Assembly (NCBI GenBank): GCA_965371855.1
Contig: CBDUZZ010000012.1
Location: 10,195-74,194 of the forward strand
DNA: 64,000 nucleotides
Source: JAADEM01 sp965371855
GTDB taxonomy: Bacteria > Bacteroidota > Bacteroidia > Bacteroidales > Marinilabiliaceae
Reading direction: 5' to 3'
Below the pieces are notes generated by a model. The model was not told the DNA's origin. It searched no databases and worked only from the letters and a program-made list of their open reading frames with translations. The translations under genes and the position numbers were made by a program. This document shows positions 16,168 through 25,444 of the stretch, in pieces (positions within the stretch are counted from its first letter, which is position 1; each line of letters opens with the position of its first letter).

Positions 16168-17277
16168 TCATACTTTCAGGAATATTTTATTTTTATACAG
16201 ATAGTACAACAATCCCCATTCAAGTGCTATAACTCCTGATACTATCAATACCATACCAAAGTCACCCATCAATTTGTTTAATGACCCTAATAAAAATCCA
16301 GATGTATAGTAAAAACTAACCATTGCCGATGCCATATAAATAGTAATAGAATTAAGGCCAATAACCCGGAAAAAGAAAGTCCATTTCTGCCACTTCAACA
16401 CATCAACGATGTAATAAAAAAGAGCCAGCAGCATCAAACTTATCCCTGCCGCCAACAGGTCATAAGTAACAGTCCACATACTTTTGATAATAGGATAAAC
16501 AGGATCAACCAGAACAGCAATAGTTACCATAACAGCACCCGACAAAGCTAAAATCAAAGTTTTGCGCATATTAGCATCTTTCCCGTCGCGCAATATTCCA
16601 CCTGCAAAAGCCCCAAACAGAGTAACTATTGAAGCCGAGATTATACACAAAATGCCTTCCGGATCAAAAATTTTTGCATGCAATCTGCCCGGTAAAAAGT
16701 TTTGGTCGAGCCATGCATTAATGCTTCCATCACGAGTAAAAGCTCCGGCTCCATATCCTTCCACGGGAACGGCTAGTTGAATAACTGCAATACCTGCTAT
16801 AATTCCCAGTAACCAATAAATACGTGTACTCCATTTTTCAGTATACAGAAAAATGGATGCAGCAATAAAGTACGCAATCCCTATCTGACTCAGCACACTG
16901 ACAAAGCGAATATTATCAAAACCACTTTTAAGTGCTCTGTTATATACAATTCCGAGCAATATCAGGTAAATCATTCTTTTAAAAATATTTCTGAAAAGAA
17001 TACTTTTTGAAATACCCTTCTCCTTTTTAGAAATGATTGCATAAGGAATTGCTACTCCTGAAATAAACATAAAAAGAGGGAATATAAGATCAAAAAAATG
17101 GAAGCCCTGCCAGGGAGCATGATCCATCTGTTGTGCCAAAGCATTAAGCCAACCGGCACCGGTAGCTTTGGAAAGAGAAACAACTAAAGCTCCTCCGCCT
17201 GTAATCCATAACATATCAAAACCACGAAGTGTATCAAGAGAAAGAAGACGCTGTGAAATGTTTGTTTTGTTTGTCAT
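16168..17277 (-). CDS. DUF5009 / NagX-type membrane acyltransferase
   Basis: 369 residues with about ten hydrophobic segments. It opens with the family signature R-L-L-S-L-D-T-L-R-G-F-D-M, then D-H-A-P-W-Q-G-F-H-F-F-D-L-I-F-P-L-F-M-F. This is the heparan-alpha-glucosaminide N-acetyltransferase (HGSNAT)/YeiB-like group. By analogy it passes an acetyl group from the cytoplasm across the inner membrane to a sugar. Such genes are frequent in Bacteroidota glycan loci beside secreted hydrolases. Here it lies among acyl esterases, which fits a locus that handles acylated sugars. Direct substrate evidence is absent. Confidence 0.82.
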   Translation of the reverse strand: MTNKTNISQRLLSLDTLRGFDMLWITGGGALVVSLSKATGAGWLNALAQQMDHAPWQGFHFFDLIFPLFMFISGVAIPYAIISKKEKGISKSILFRNIFKRMIYLILLGIVYNRALKSGFDNIRFVSVLSQIGIAYFIAASIFLYTEKWSTRIYWLLGIIAGIAVIQLAVPVEGYGAGAFTRDGSINAWLDQNFLPGRLHAKIFDPEGILCIISASIVTLFGAFAGGILRDGKDANMRKTLILALSGAVMVTIAVLVDPVYPIIKSMWTVTYDLLAAGISLMLLALFYYIVDVLKWQKWTFFFRVIGLNSITIYMASAMVSFYYTSGFLLGSLNKLMGDFGMVLIVSGVIALEWGLLYYLYKNKIFLKV

Positions 17278-17324
17278 AATTATTTGTTTATTTGAGTATC
17301 TGATTACTTACTACTTACTACTTA

Positions 17325-19955
17325 CTACTCACTGTTCACAAAGAAATACCTCAACACACATTTATTACCCACACTACTTTTATTTCTCTTATCGGTCATC
17401 CTCATTTCAAGCGTATGTTTTCCTGATGGTAAAGCATCGGCTAGCACATAATACCAAGGAAGATGGTAAGCTTTACTATGTTTTGTAAAAAGGTCTTTTG
17501 TTTTCCATTCACCTTTGTCAATACGATACTCAATAATTCCTGCATCAGGACCGGCAGCTACAGCAATACCAACAGCATTACCTTTAAACAGAAACTTCAA
17601 AGTCTTTGCAGGATACTCACCAACAAGCATTGGCACTTTTATAAAGTTAGCCCTTGTATTGGCTTTAATCTCAGGTTTCCAGTTATCAAAATAAGTCCAT
17701 CCTTTCTTCAAAACAATCTCATTCGAACTAATAGCACCATTTTGAAAATTAAAACCTAACCCTCCTTTTTCAAGTATGGCATCATCGGCAGAAACCACAA
17801 CTCCATTATCATAACAATACTTGTCAAGCTTCGGTGAAAAAGAGTAGTTCTCTATTTTATCATCCTCAGCCACAAAACCACTCCATGCATCATCTAAAAA
17901 AGAAATCATCGACCTGGCATAAACTCCCTGTCCGAATGGAGATGGATGCAAATTTTTAAAATCATCTTTCCAGGTAAACTCACCTGCATTGATACGGTCA
18001 GTAACCTCTATGGCAAGGTTTAACGAAGGAATATCATAGTAGGCAGCCACTTTATCATGAATACGAATTATGTCAGGCTCTTTACCATTGTTGTAATCGC
18101 TAATCTTTGCTGGATCAACAAAATACATGAACACGATATCTGTTGTAGGATTACTATTTCTGGCATGTCTTACAATTCCTTCCATCGATCTGGTTATCTC
18201 GCTTTCAGGTCTGCCTTTACCACCATCATTTACAGCAGCCTCAACAAAAAGAAGGTCAACATATCCGTCATTAAGCACATCCCTTTGTAACCTGAACACA
18301 TCTTCGGTTGAACCAAAAGATGGTATTCCGGCTGCAACAAACTCAAATTCTGTTTCCGGAAAACGTCTCTCCAGATAACTACTTATACTATCACGCCATC
18401 CGTGATTATACGTAATAGAGCCTCCAAGGAAAGCAACTCTTCCTTTCTTTTCTCTTTCAAATTTTATAAAAGAGTTTTTCAAGCCGTTACGCTTCAGATG
18501 GTAGTCAGAACATTTGAGTGCGGTTTTGGGCAATTCAGTATAATACTTAATAAAATCAGCTCCAAGACGTGGAGTCTCAATCTCAAAATGATGCCCCCAC
18601 AAATCTTGTTTACCTTCAGTACAAGGTACAACAGTAGCAATACCCCCAAGCTTTATATAGCGGCTAATCAACGCATCTGTATTTTCATCAACAGGAACTA
18701 CACCATCTTTAAGGCCTACCATGTGAAGAACAGGCACTTTTGCCTTTGCCAGATTTTCAAGGTTATCAACGGGATTATAGGCATATGCTTTTGCTTCTTC
18801 ATCCGATTTGAAACCATACTCTTTTTTCAATCGTTCCCAGTCAGCCTTACTTCCTTTCCCTTTTCCGAATCCTCCCGGCCAGCTCTTAAAGTCACACACA
18901 GGTGCTTCAGCATAAATACAGTTAACCTTATCGGGATGTCTTTTTGCCCAGTTGTAAACAAACAATCCACCACGGCTAACACCTTCGAGCGATAGCTTTT
19001 TATTAAAACCATGTAAGTCGACCAAATATTTATAAAACCTGCCCCAAACTTTAACAGCCCGTGGACTGCCATACATATTATTTGTATTTATGTAAGCAAT
19101 ATGATACCCTTCTGAGAGTAGAATACTATCCATCTGATAATGCCAGTTAGGGAAACGAGCTCTCCATACCCACGGATTTCCTTCAAGAGTTTCTTCAGGT
19201 TTAACAATATGAGCTTTACGACCTTCAAACTCAAATTCATATTTTTCAAAACCATGCCACACCGATTTTATTCCAGGCAATTCCTGGCTAACTAAAACTC
19301 CTTCTTCCCCGGTTAGATACTCAAAAACAACTTTCGCCATTTCGCCCGAACCGGCAGCATTAGGATGAACACCATCAGGGAACATATCCCCCATTCCAAT
19401 TATCGGAGTATAAAGATCTATGAAAAGCAGATTCTTCTCTTCAGCTATTTTTTTTACTAATGGATAAATCTCATTTTTCACTACATCATCACTAATGTCA
19501 CAACACTCTTTGAATACGGGTACAGGTGCAACCAAGTATAAGTCAGGATTTGAATTAAGCGTATCGAACGATTCTATAATTTTCAAATAATCCTTTTGAT
19601 AATCTTCTTTATATCTCCAGTTATAAGGCTTACTGTCGTTTGAGCCAAGCATTATTACAACAATATCAGGCATCCAATTAATGGCATCCAAAAACATCTT
19701 TTCTTTCATATAAGGATGATCTGCTTTTTGCAAAAGCGTTCTTCCCGAAAAACCGTAATTCTTTACTTCATATTCACAACCAAGCATTCTTGCAAGCTGA
19801 GATGGATAAGAATCCCTCGGTTTGTCTTTTATACCTGAACCATAAGTTATACTGTTTCCGATACAAGCTACCTTAGTTGTTTTTTTATTCTGCCCCCAAA
19901 GTGTAGTATTAAATAAAAAGGCAAGAGTAATTAGAAAATAGATTGTGGTATTCAT
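17325..19955 (-). CDS. Three-domain esterase: SGNH, alpha/beta-hydrolase, SGNH
   Basis: 876 residues with a signal peptide (1-21). Domain 1 (about 25-215) is a SGNH hydrolase: S35 in G-N-S-I-T-Y-G-S-G, N106 in L-G-S-N-D, D194/H197 in D-G-V-H-P-N. Domain 2 (about 240-475) is an alpha/beta-hydrolase: S327 in G-V-S-R-G-G, D417 in L-K-D-G and H455 in W-G-H-H. Domain 3 (about 500-690) is a second, different SGNH: S513 in G-G-S-I-T-Y-N-H-G, N576 in A-V-N-D-G, H670 in N-L-H-P-S. A beta-rich tail follows. Three complete catalytic sets in one secreted chain would let it strip different acyl groups. It is first in the minus-strand run downstream of the tRNA. Confidence 0.83.
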   Translation of the reverse strand: MNTTIYFLITLAFLFNTTLWGQNKKTTKVACIGNSITYGSGIKDKPRDSYPSQLARMLGCEYEVKNYGFSGRTLLQKADHPYMKEKMFLDAINWMPDIVVIMLGSNDSKPYNWRYKEDYQKDYLKIIESFDTLNSNPDLYLVAPVPVFKECCDISDDVVKNEIYPLVKKIAEEKNLLFIDLYTPIIGMGDMFPDGVHPNAAGSGEMAKVVFEYLTGEEGVLVSQELPGIKSVWHGFEKYEFEFEGRKAHIVKPEETLEGNPWVWRARFPNWHYQMDSILLSEGYHIAYINTNNMYGSPRAVKVWGRFYKYLVDLHGFNKKLSLEGVSRGGLFVYNWAKRHPDKVNCIYAEAPVCDFKSWPGGFGKGKGSKADWERLKKEYGFKSDEEAKAYAYNPVDNLENLAKAKVPVLHMVGLKDGVVPVDENTDALISRYIKLGGIATVVPCTEGKQDLWGHHFEIETPRLGADFIKYYTELPKTALKCSDYHLKRNGLKNSFIKFEREKKGRVAFLGGSITYNHGWRDSISSYLERRFPETEFEFVAAGIPSFGSTEDVFRLQRDVLNDGYVDLLFVEAAVNDGGKGRPESEITRSMEGIVRHARNSNPTTDIVFMYFVDPAKISDYNNGKEPDIIRIHDKVAAYYDIPSLNLAIEVTDRINAGEFTWKDDFKNLHPSPFGQGVYARSMISFLDDAWSGFVAEDDKIENYSFSPKLDKYCYDNGVVVSADDAILEKGGLGFNFQNGAISSNEIVLKKGWTYFDNWKPEIKANTRANFIKVPMLVGEYPAKTLKFLFKGNAVGIAVAAGPDAGIIEYRIDKGEWKTKDLFTKHSKAYHLPWYYVLADALPSGKHTLEMRMTDKRNKSSVGNKCVLRYFFVNSE

Positions 19956-20079
19956 AGTAATTTCTAATAATAGGGTTCCAAATTTTTTGTGAAAATAGAT
20001 TAAAATAGAATATGTTCATAATTTAATTTTAAGAAAAAGGAAATTAAAAAATTATATGTATTTTAGTCAAACCATTTAC

Positions 20080-20152
20080 GCCTCTTTAGCTCAGTTGGTA
20101 GAGCAGTTCACTCGTAATGATCAGGTCGCCGGTTCGAGTCCGGTGAGAGGCT
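20080..20152 (+). tRNA. tRNA-Thr (anticodon CGT)
   Basis: A full cloverleaf: acceptor arm GCCTCTT paired with GAGAGGC, D-arm GCTC/GAGC with loop AGTTGGTA, anticodon loop CTCGTAA giving CGT (reads ACG, Thr), and T-arm GCCGG/CCGGT around TTCGAGT. The anticodon stem has one U-U mismatch. The 3' CCA is not encoded. It is on the plus strand between two minus-strand gene groups and ends 13 bases from the ChrA-like gene. Confidence 0.93.
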
Positions 20153-20165
20153 CCTGTTTAAGTTA

Positions 20166-21374
20166 TTAAATAAATAGAATTCCTAAAACACCGGCTATCG
20201 GGATCAAATAAACAACATTAACCTTATAATACATTGCTAAAAACAATACAAGTAAAAATATGATTAACGATGCCCAAATAACTTCTGAACTTTTTGCCAT
20301 AGTATAAACAGCTGAGAATATCATTCCAATCACAGCAGGCCGTAAGCCTTTAAAAATAGCTTGTATGGTAATTGAGTATTTAATGCGTTCAATAAAATGT
20401 GATAACAATATCATTAATAAAGCCGGAGGTACGAAAATAAAAAATGTCGCATTTAGTGCTCCCCATAATCCACCAACTTTATATCCGATAAATGTGGCAC
20501 TAATAAAAATTGGTCCTGGAGTAATCTGTCCCAGAGCTATTCCATCGGCAAATTCTTTTAACGAAAGCCAGCCAAGTTGATGTACAAAAAGATTCTCTAA
20601 TATGGGAATAACGACATAGCCTCCACCAAAGAGCGACAAACTAAGCCCGGAAAAGATAAGACTTATTTTTTGTTGAAGTAAACAAGTAGTACTCATGGAA
20701 GAATCGCATAAAAATGGAAATATTAAAACCAATAATGCAACAATAAAAACAAATCCACCAAGAAAAAGAAAAATATTACGACCTGACTTTTCATTACGAA
20801 CTATAGGTAAAGGAGCATTTTCAATTCTGCGCCTGTAGATGCTGTAACCTGTAACTCCACCTAACAATATTACAACTATTGTTATATAAAAACTTTTAAT
20901 AAAGATTAACAGAACAAGTGCCGATAATGCGATTAGTATCTGATAAATATCCTTAATATTTTTTTTACTCATATTAATAGCAACAGATAATATTATTGCT
21001 GCAATAGCAGGATATATCCCTTTGAAAAATTGGCTAATGGCAGGAATGTTCCCATAAGAAAAATACAAGTAGGATAGAATGAGCATCAATATAAGAGATG
21101 GTAGTATAATCCCTGCCATTGAAACAAAAGCTCCTTTCAATCCTCTCAATTTATAGCCAATATATGCAACAACATTAAAAGCCATAGGCCCCGGCAATAC
21201 ACCAGCCAAAGCTATTCCATCCAAAACATCCTCATTCTCAATAACCCTGCTTTTATCAACAAATTGCGTTTGCACAACAGATATTAAAGCCATAAAACCA
21301 CCCCATGAAATTGCACCAATCTTTAAAAATGTTAAAAACAGGTATCTTAATGTTGTGTGTTGCTTCTTATCCAT
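20166..21374 (-). CDS. chrA: Chromate-transporter (ChrA/CHR) family, two-domain
   Basis: 402 residues made of two homologous CHR domains (PF02417). The first has I-S-W-G-G-F near 19-24 and L-P-G-P-M-A-F-N near 54-61. The second has F-G-G-G-Y-V-V-I-P near 254-262 and G-Q-I-T-P-G-P near 285-291. About ten membrane helices are visible. The family exports chromate by proton antiport, probably as an oxyanion mimic of sulfate. Placed directly after genes for two sulfotransferase types, this member could move sulfate or another oxyanion; that is inference. It starts 18 bases past the stop of the 1004-residue gene. Confidence 0.85.
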   Translation of the reverse strand: MDKKQHTTLRYLFLTFLKIGAISWGGFMALISVVQTQFVDKSRVIENEDVLDGIALAGVLPGPMAFNVVAYIGYKLRGLKGAFVSMAGIILPSLILMLILSYLYFSYGNIPAISQFFKGIYPAIAAIILSVAINMSKKNIKDIYQILIALSALVLLIFIKSFYITIVVILLGGVTGYSIYRRRIENAPLPIVRNEKSGRNIFLFLGGFVFIVALLVLIFPFLCDSSMSTTCLLQQKISLIFSGLSLSLFGGGYVVIPILENLFVHQLGWLSLKEFADGIALGQITPGPIFISATFIGYKVGGLWGALNATFFIFVPPALLMILLSHFIERIKYSITIQAIFKGLRPAVIGMIFSAVYTMAKSSEVIWASLIIFLLVLFLAMYYKVNVVYLIPIAGVLGILFI

Positions 21375-21392
21375 AAACTTAATAATGGAATA

Positions 21393-24300
21393 TTACTTTT
21401 TCTTACGAACAATAATTAAAAAACCTTTCCCTTTGGGCACAACAATGTGTTTAGATGGAGCCCATCTTTTTTCATCTTGAAAACCATTGATAGCAGGCAC
21501 ATATAACTCTGAATTCGAAGAATCTAATCCTATTAATTCCCAGTTTATATCCAACATAACTTTATCATCATTTTCAGCCCAGGTAGCAAGTGCTATTATT
21601 GTTTGTTTCCCCTTTTGCACATAGGCTGTTGCATATGTATTATCGCTGTTTGTTTTTATCGGATTTTTTGAATCCCAATAGCCAAACATTTCACTTTTTT
21701 CCAATCCAAAGTCGTCCCAAGCTTTCCACAAAGGTGACAGATTTACTCTGGGGGCACGACCTGTCATTCCGAAAATCATACCGCGCCATGGATTACCCCC
21801 ATCTTGCAACATTTCCCCCATCAAACCAAACGAGATACCTGAAGTTTCAATTAACCAAAAATCGGGAGGAAGATTGTAATCAAAATATTCACCAAACCAT
21901 AACCTATCGATATATGGTAAGTGTTCCATATAAAGGTTGGCGCTGTTTGCAAAACCATCGCGGGGATTAAATTGATTAGCTGAATGTAAATCAATTAATG
22001 CTCCTGGATTACCTCGTTCCAGCACCTTACGTATACGTTTCATAGAAGTGCGATCGAAGGCAAGATCGTCAATATAAACTCCATCGATACCAACATTATT
22101 TACTAACCAGTCTAACCCTGCAATGTAAAAATTATGCCATCGTGAAATACCCGTATTAACAATAGCTGCATCATTTATTGATGGCACAAACCATGCTGCC
22201 ATATAATTTGGGTCTAAATGTTCCTGCAACCACGAAAACCCACCACCTTTTCCGTATGAGAAGATCTCTTCGCCTAAACTCCTGAGCATAAACAGCTCCG
22301 GTGCTTTATTAGTAAGCTCTCGCACTGTATAATATATTTTTACTTTTGCATCTTTTGTATGAGCTTCATCGATGTAAGCTTTCATTCTCTCCGGTATAAA
22401 AAAGGGATAGTTAATAAAAGAATTTATTTTATTAGCATGGTGTAAATTAATTGTATTGGCTCCATGAGCAAGTGCTGTATCAACGGGTTGTGAGCTATGG
22501 TAGTACCGATTATGCCAATGCTTTTTTGTGTCGACAGTGCGAAAAGGAGTAATAAGCAGGTTAAAATAATAATGCAATTGTTCTCCTTTTTTAATTAACC
22601 TATTTCCAGAATAAGAACTGAGCATAACCGACTCTTTTCCATTTTGAGCAATCGTAATTCCTCCTTTTCCGTCATTACACCATGAATCAGGCATGTAGAG
22701 GGGTTTATCCTGATAGAAGTTAGTGTTTAATGGTCTCGAATAATTGTTATCGGTAAAACGTACTTGAATACCAGCATTCACATCTCCAATCCATGGACCA
22801 TCCTGATTTTTCTCAACCGCCCATTTCCAATCAACATCCTCAGGCCGGAAACCACCTTTTTCCCCAAGTCCCATCATATATTTTGTGGCATTTAGTTGGA
22901 GCGGTATTTCAAGACGAATATCTTTTACTGAAATGTCTTTAGTGGCAGTAAGTATCAATTTATACTCAATATTGCCATCAAACTCCATTTGCGCTATCCC
23001 ATCCATCCTAAAACAGGACATTTCATTTTTTATTTCCCATGCAACAGCTCCCTCTTTTTGTTTTATGATTTTGAATGAGGGGTTTGCCCACTCTTCTGTT
23101 TTCTGCGTTGTCTCTACAACTAATTTAACAGGGGATGACAATATTTCCCTGCCAATATCCTGAATCTTGGTAACACTTTCAGTGAAATAACTTTGAATGC
23201 TGATGGGGAATCCATTTTTGCCAAAAGTTACTTCTCGCCCAAGGCATTTGATAGTGTTTCCTTTGATTTCTAATGCTGTGTAAGGAGCAACAATCCCATC
23301 ATCCTCAGCTATTGTAGAATTTAACCAGCGCAAGCGAGACAATCTCTCAGGTTCATTATCACCTGATGCTAATACTGCTATTTCAGAAATCACCAAATTA
23401 ACCTGTACATCTGTTTCATCCATATGTAGTGGCTTCACTGTAACTGTGCATTTATACTCCCCTGCTTCAATTTCTACCGGAATCTGTACACCCATCCACA
23501 ATGCCTGAATCTTTCCTTTTGCAACATCACACTCCTTATTGAAAGGCTTTCCTTCCCAATCAATGCCTTCAGTATTAAAACAGGTAAATTCTGTAGCATC
23601 AACAACCGTTTCCCCATTTTTGCTTAAACCTGAAAACTCAACTTCAATATTTTCAATATCTTTTTGTGCTGCATAACAGCCTATTTGGAATGTAAAATAT
23701 TCCCCTTTCAATGCTCTTCCTGAAAACTTATTACTAATCCCATCCTGAATCCATTTTAATGGGATATCTGTCGTCATTTTGATTGAATTCTCCCGGATTT
23801 CCGGAAAAAGATAATAGTCTGATTCTTTATTGTTTTTTATTAAACGATTTACTTCCTCCCTTGTAGCAATAACTTCCATGGGATAAAACGAGTTAAAAGG
23901 GTCTATTGACTGAAATTGTACCAATTTTGCTTTTGGGAGTATAATTAGATTATTGGATTTGCCTTTGGCATTTTCCAGCCAGTTTTTTTCTGCAAATGAC
24001 ACAAACTCCGGGTAAGTAACCTTCGGGTAATTGCTACGGCCATGCATAAAATGTTTCAGGTAATAAATATAGTATTTGCCGGGAACTGTTATGGGCTGAA
24101 AAAGAATATTTCCAAACTCACGATTAACATCTACCGGAAGTACATTTTTAATAATCTGCCCTGAAGCAGAGTCTACAATTATTATCCCTTTTTTTTCAGG
24201 ATTAAGATCTCTTCTCCTCCATGGTATATGTGCCCATGCTACATTAGTTGCTTTTTCAACTTTTACCACAACTCGGTGATTACCCAATGAATCGGCATCC

Positions 24301-24407
24301 CAATTCCCGATACCGTAATTATCCGGATTTAGTAATACTTTTTCCTGTGCTACACCGGAACGAATTGATAAGCAAGTGATAATTAAGGTTAAATATAAAA
24401 TCTTCAT
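21393..24407 (-). CDS. Large secreted glycoside-hydrolase-like protein (DUF6067/GH123-N-like)
   Basis: 1004 residues with a signal peptide (1-20). Residues about 25-350 are beta-rich, and 350-580 form a carbohydrate-binding-like beta-sandwich with I-Q-V-R-F-T-D-N-N-Y near 565. Residues about 640-900 read as a TIM barrel: Y-Y-T-V-R-E, then G-V-Y-I-D-D-L-A-F-D-R near 785, then L-I-D-L-H-S-A-N. The Y-I-D-D-L-A-F-D segment has the acidic pair expected at a barrel strand end. The overall form matches the large hypothetical GH-like proteins annotated DUF6067 or GH123-N in Bacteroidota glycan loci. This call is by layout and motif, not by search. The gene is 14 bases from the sulfotransferase stop. 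Confidence 0.6.
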   Translation of the reverse strand: MKILYLTLIITCLSIRSGVAQEKVLLNPDNYGIGNWDADSLGNHRVVVKVEKATNVAWAHIPWRRRDLNPEKKGIIIVDSASGQIIKNVLPVDVNREFGNILFQPITVPGKYYIYYLKHFMHGRSNYPKVTYPEFVSFAEKNWLENAKGKSNNLIILPKAKLVQFQSIDPFNSFYPMEVIATREEVNRLIKNNKESDYYLFPEIRENSIKMTTDIPLKWIQDGISNKFSGRALKGEYFTFQIGCYAAQKDIENIEVEFSGLSKNGETVVDATEFTCFNTEGIDWEGKPFNKECDVAKGKIQALWMGVQIPVEIEAGEYKCTVTVKPLHMDETDVQVNLVISEIAVLASGDNEPERLSRLRWLNSTIAEDDGIVAPYTALEIKGNTIKCLGREVTFGKNGFPISIQSYFTESVTKIQDIGREILSSPVKLVVETTQKTEEWANPSFKIIKQKEGAVAWEIKNEMSCFRMDGIAQMEFDGNIEYKLILTATKDISVKDIRLEIPLQLNATKYMMGLGEKGGFRPEDVDWKWAVEKNQDGPWIGDVNAGIQVRFTDNNYSRPLNTNFYQDKPLYMPDSWCNDGKGGITIAQNGKESVMLSSYSGNRLIKKGEQLHYYFNLLITPFRTVDTKKHWHNRYYHSSQPVDTALAHGANTINLHHANKINSFINYPFFIPERMKAYIDEAHTKDAKVKIYYTVRELTNKAPELFMLRSLGEEIFSYGKGGGFSWLQEHLDPNYMAAWFVPSINDAAIVNTGISRWHNFYIAGLDWLVNNVGIDGVYIDDLAFDRTSMKRIRKVLERGNPGALIDLHSANQFNPRDGFANSANLYMEHLPYIDRLWFGEYFDYNLPPDFWLIETSGISFGLMGEMLQDGGNPWRGMIFGMTGRAPRVNLSPLWKAWDDFGLEKSEMFGYWDSKNPIKTNSDNTYATAYVQKGKQTIIALATWAENDDKVMLDINWELIGLDSSNSELYVPAINGFQDEKRWAPSKHIVVPKGKGFLIIVRKKK

Positions 24408-24421
24408 GATTTATAGAACAA

Positions 24422-25432
24422 TTATTTACGTGACTGTATCTCGGATATTAGAAGTTTTTGATCTCTTTTCAGTCTTATCCCCTCAGGATCTGTATACCTC
24501 AAAGCCTTTTCTTTCAATAACCTGTTTTCTGTATCAAATGAGTTTAATTCAATTTTAGTAAACGCTCTACCATTAATAACACCTGACTTTTCAAGTTTAT
24601 AGGCTAATTTTTCAAGCATTTCACCAGCTTGCTTTTCAAAAATTCCAATTTCCATTTCAGATAGTTCCGTATTATATTTATTACAATTATCTTTTAATAT
24701 TGGTTTGGCAACATTGGCCCACATTTTCCCGGCAATAGCAGTATTATGAGACTCTTCTGACTTATAAAAATCAAATACCTTACGTTTATATTTGATATTC
24801 AGGAAAGAACTAATTCTCTTCATCTCCTTCTCAGGATAATGAATCAGATCCTCGTAGCTTAATTGAATAAAACGCTCATTCCCAACCTTACTCTTTAACT
24901 TTAAGCAATCTTCCTGATTATTTCTCCATTGATTCGCAATATGATAAACATGCTTTTCGCCAACAATAGCTTTTTTGAATGAACATGTAACATCTCTTCC
25001 ATCGCGATACAGATGGATATACAAAGGGCGCATTCCTGATTCTTCAATATCTTTAGTATAATTTATATTTGTCATACTCTTGCAAGCCCAGAATGAAGAT
25101 TTATCCTGTTTTGCCTTTAAATCGTAAATAACCCTAAATATTTCTATTAATCTACCCTCTTTACAAAGCTCTAATATCTCCCTTCTATCTAATTTCAAAC
25201 CAGTCCATGGTACAGGGTTAAGTTCAACCAATGCACAAACATCATCAACCAACTGTAAAAAATTCTGTTGATTTGTTAAGTCTCCGTATTTTGGTAAAAG
25301 CGGAATAAAACGCTGTAAAATATGAGGTGGATGCGGAGCTGATATTTCGTCGAATTGGTTTAGCATTAATCGGAGTAGATTTGACCCCGAACGTTGCGTT
25401 CCAATTATTTGTATTGATTGTATTTGATTCAT
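24422..25432 (-). CDS. PAPS-dependent sulfotransferase family protein
   Basis: 336 residues, no signal peptide, so cytoplasmic. The 5'-phosphosulfate loop is G11-T-Q-R-S-G-S-N (11-18). The 3'-phosphate motif is Y142-R-D-G-R-D-V-T-C-S-F (142-152), with further conserved W-R-N-N-Q-E near 169 and Y-E-D-L-I near 209. This is the PF13469/PF00685 fold that transfers sulfate from PAPS to a hydroxyl or amine. Its catalytic base cannot be assigned. It sits inside the glycan locus between the GH-like gene (15 bases away) and the arylsulfotransferase-like gene (12 bases away), so it is probably cotranscribed with both. Confidence 0.87.
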   Translation of the reverse strand: MNQIQSIQIIGTQRSGSNLLRLMLNQFDEISAPHPPHILQRFIPLLPKYGDLTNQQNFLQLVDDVCALVELNPVPWTGLKLDRREILELCKEGRLIEIFRVIYDLKAKQDKSSFWACKSMTNINYTKDIEESGMRPLYIHLYRDGRDVTCSFKKAIVGEKHVYHIANQWRNNQEDCLKLKSKVGNERFIQLSYEDLIHYPEKEMKRISSFLNIKYKRKVFDFYKSEESHNTAIAGKMWANVAKPILKDNCNKYNTELSEMEIGIFEKQAGEMLEKLAYKLEKSGVINGRAFTKIELNSFDTENRLLKEKALRYTDPEGIRLKRDQKLLISEIQSRK

Positions 25433-25444
25433 TTCTAAAACCCG

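Noticed and set aside
18402..18995. 197-codon plus-strand frame opposite the three-domain esterase
   Set aside because: No start signal and no motif; it is a shadow of the alpha/beta-hydrolase domain.
20166..21374. Literal chromate resistance role for the ChrA-like gene
   Set aside because: No other metal-resistance gene is present. The family match is good but the substrate may be sulfate or another oxyanion.
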